Assembly (NCBI GenBank): GCA_900766575.1
Contig: CAAFVW010000157.1
Coordinates: 1-23,495 of the forward strand
Source of the DNA: Lachnospiraceae bacterium
Lineage (GTDB): Bacteria; Bacillota; Clostridia; Lachnospirales; Lachnospiraceae
Reading direction: 5' to 3'
DNA: 23,495 nucleotides
Positions 23,097 through 23,495 of the stretch are shown piece by piece; the first letter of the stretch is position 1, and each line of letters begins with the position of its first letter. Made by a program: the position numbers and the translations under genes. The notes under the pieces were generated by a model, which saw only the letters and a program-made list of their open reading frames with translations, made no database searches and was not told where the DNA came from.

Positions 23097-23173
23097 TGTA
23101 CAAAACTTACATAAGTCTAGTGTATACCATTTTTGAAAAATATAAAAGCAATTGGGAAATTTATTTACAGATA
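23097..23173. other. Intergenic gap before the PPK2 gene
   Basis: These 77 AT-rich bases hold no hairpin terminator. A weak promoter could be read on the minus strand as TTGCTT, a 19-base gap and TATACA, but the spacing is poor. Cotranscription with the PH-like gene remains possible. Confidence 0.35.
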
Positions 23174-23495
23174 TTATTTTTCCATCCGTTCTCTAATATT
23201 ATTGTAGATTTCCCGGGTCTGCGTATCATCTGCACCGTTTAGAATAACGGTGCTCCCCTCTACTTTCATGACTACATAAGTATCACAGTCGTTATGGGTA
23301 TAGCGGATGTAATCTGCGTGGATTTCATCGCGAAAATGTCCCATGGAATATTTCAGGTTGCCAAAACCGTTCGTCCGGATTGTATTCGTATCCCTGAACA
23401 TATTCTCTTCATAAGCAATGCTTTCGATAGCGTCATATTTCACTGTGTAATCCTGCCAGCCCTCCGCCTGAACAGTAAATTCATTTTCTCCATAA
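23174..23495 (-). CDS. PH-like-domain (bPH_5 type) protein, C-terminal part
   Basis: The frame is open to the right edge, so only the last 106 residues are visible, starting YGENEFTVQAEGWQDYTVKYDAIESIAY. An internal GTG at 23443 is not a convincing start because the similarity begins before it. The strand pattern and the blocks TNGFGNLKYSMGHF, YTHNDCDTYVVMKVEGSTVILN and the closing helix TREIYNNIRERM resemble bacterial PH domains found behind small membrane regions (DUF3784-like proteins) in Clostridia. Any membrane part would lie outside the window. Function unknown. It precedes the PPK2 gene on the same strand by 107 bases. Confidence 0.7.
   Translation of the reverse strand, partial: YGENEFTVQAEGWQDYTVKYDAIESIAYEENMFRDTNTIRTNGFGNLKYSMGHFRDEIHADYIRYTHNDCDTYVVMKVEGSTVILNGADDTQTREIYNNIRERMEK

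Noticed and set aside
1..23495. CRISPR arrays, tRNA or rRNA genes, SRP RNA, prophage genes
   Set aside because: No regularly spaced repeats, cloverleaf folds, rRNA segments, SRP RNA helix or phage proteins were seen by eye on either strand.

Overview
The window looks like chromosomal DNA from a Firmicute, most likely a gut Lachnospiraceae species. This rests on the conserved order ylxM-ffh-rpsP-khpA-rimM-trmD-rplS, followed by rbgA, rnhB, a FliK-like gene, an FlhB-tail gene and yraN (close to the Bacillus subtilis rplS-ylqF-rnhB-ylqG-ylqH order), on strong GGAGG-type ribosome binding sites, and on a large secreted GH26 mannanase of the kind known from Roseburia and relatives. No database search was possible, so the family is inferred. 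Apart from the first gene, every gene is on the minus strand, so transcription runs from high to low coordinates.

Layout, low to high coordinate. 1-242: the 3' end of a plus-strand PRPP synthetase gene. 254-292: a hairpin terminator shared by two converging genes. 310-3668: a sensor kinase and response regulator pair overlapping by ATGA. 3716-9703: a tightly packed operon, in transcription order lepB (TTG start) - rbgA - lepB - rnhB - FliK-like - FlhB-tail - yraN (TTG start) - pgeF, apparently running on into the two-component pair. 9734-14650: the translation and secretion operon from a near-consensus promoter through ylxM, ffh, rpsP, khpA, rimM, a trmD-acetyltransferase fusion and rplS. It contains an internal terminator between khpA and rimM, an extra promoter with a structured leader before rplS, and a terminator after rplS. 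14723-19407: a single 1544-residue secreted mannanase with its own terminator. 19408-20125: about 0.7 kb without an intact gene, holding a decayed group II intron 3' end and AT-rich inverted repeats. 20126-21412: homoserine dehydrogenase. 21597-23066: a two-domain PPK2-type polyphosphate:AMP phosphotransferase. 23174-23495: the 3' end of a PH-like-domain gene cut by the window edge.

How the genes fit together. Ffh targets nascent secretory and membrane proteins and the two LepB proteases remove their signal peptides. RimM, TrmD, S16, L19 and RbgA serve ribosome and tRNA maturation, KhpA binds RNA, RnhB removes ribonucleotides from DNA, and PgeF probably guards peptidoglycan precursor quality. 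The GH26 protein would digest mannans outside the cell while held to the wall by a C-terminal LysM domain.

I found no defence system, prophage or CRISPR array, and no clearly new multi-gene system. The points most worth following are the TrmD-GNAT fusion, the terminator inside an essential operon, the FliK/FlhB-tail pair without flagellar genes, the architecture of the mannanase, and the intron scar.
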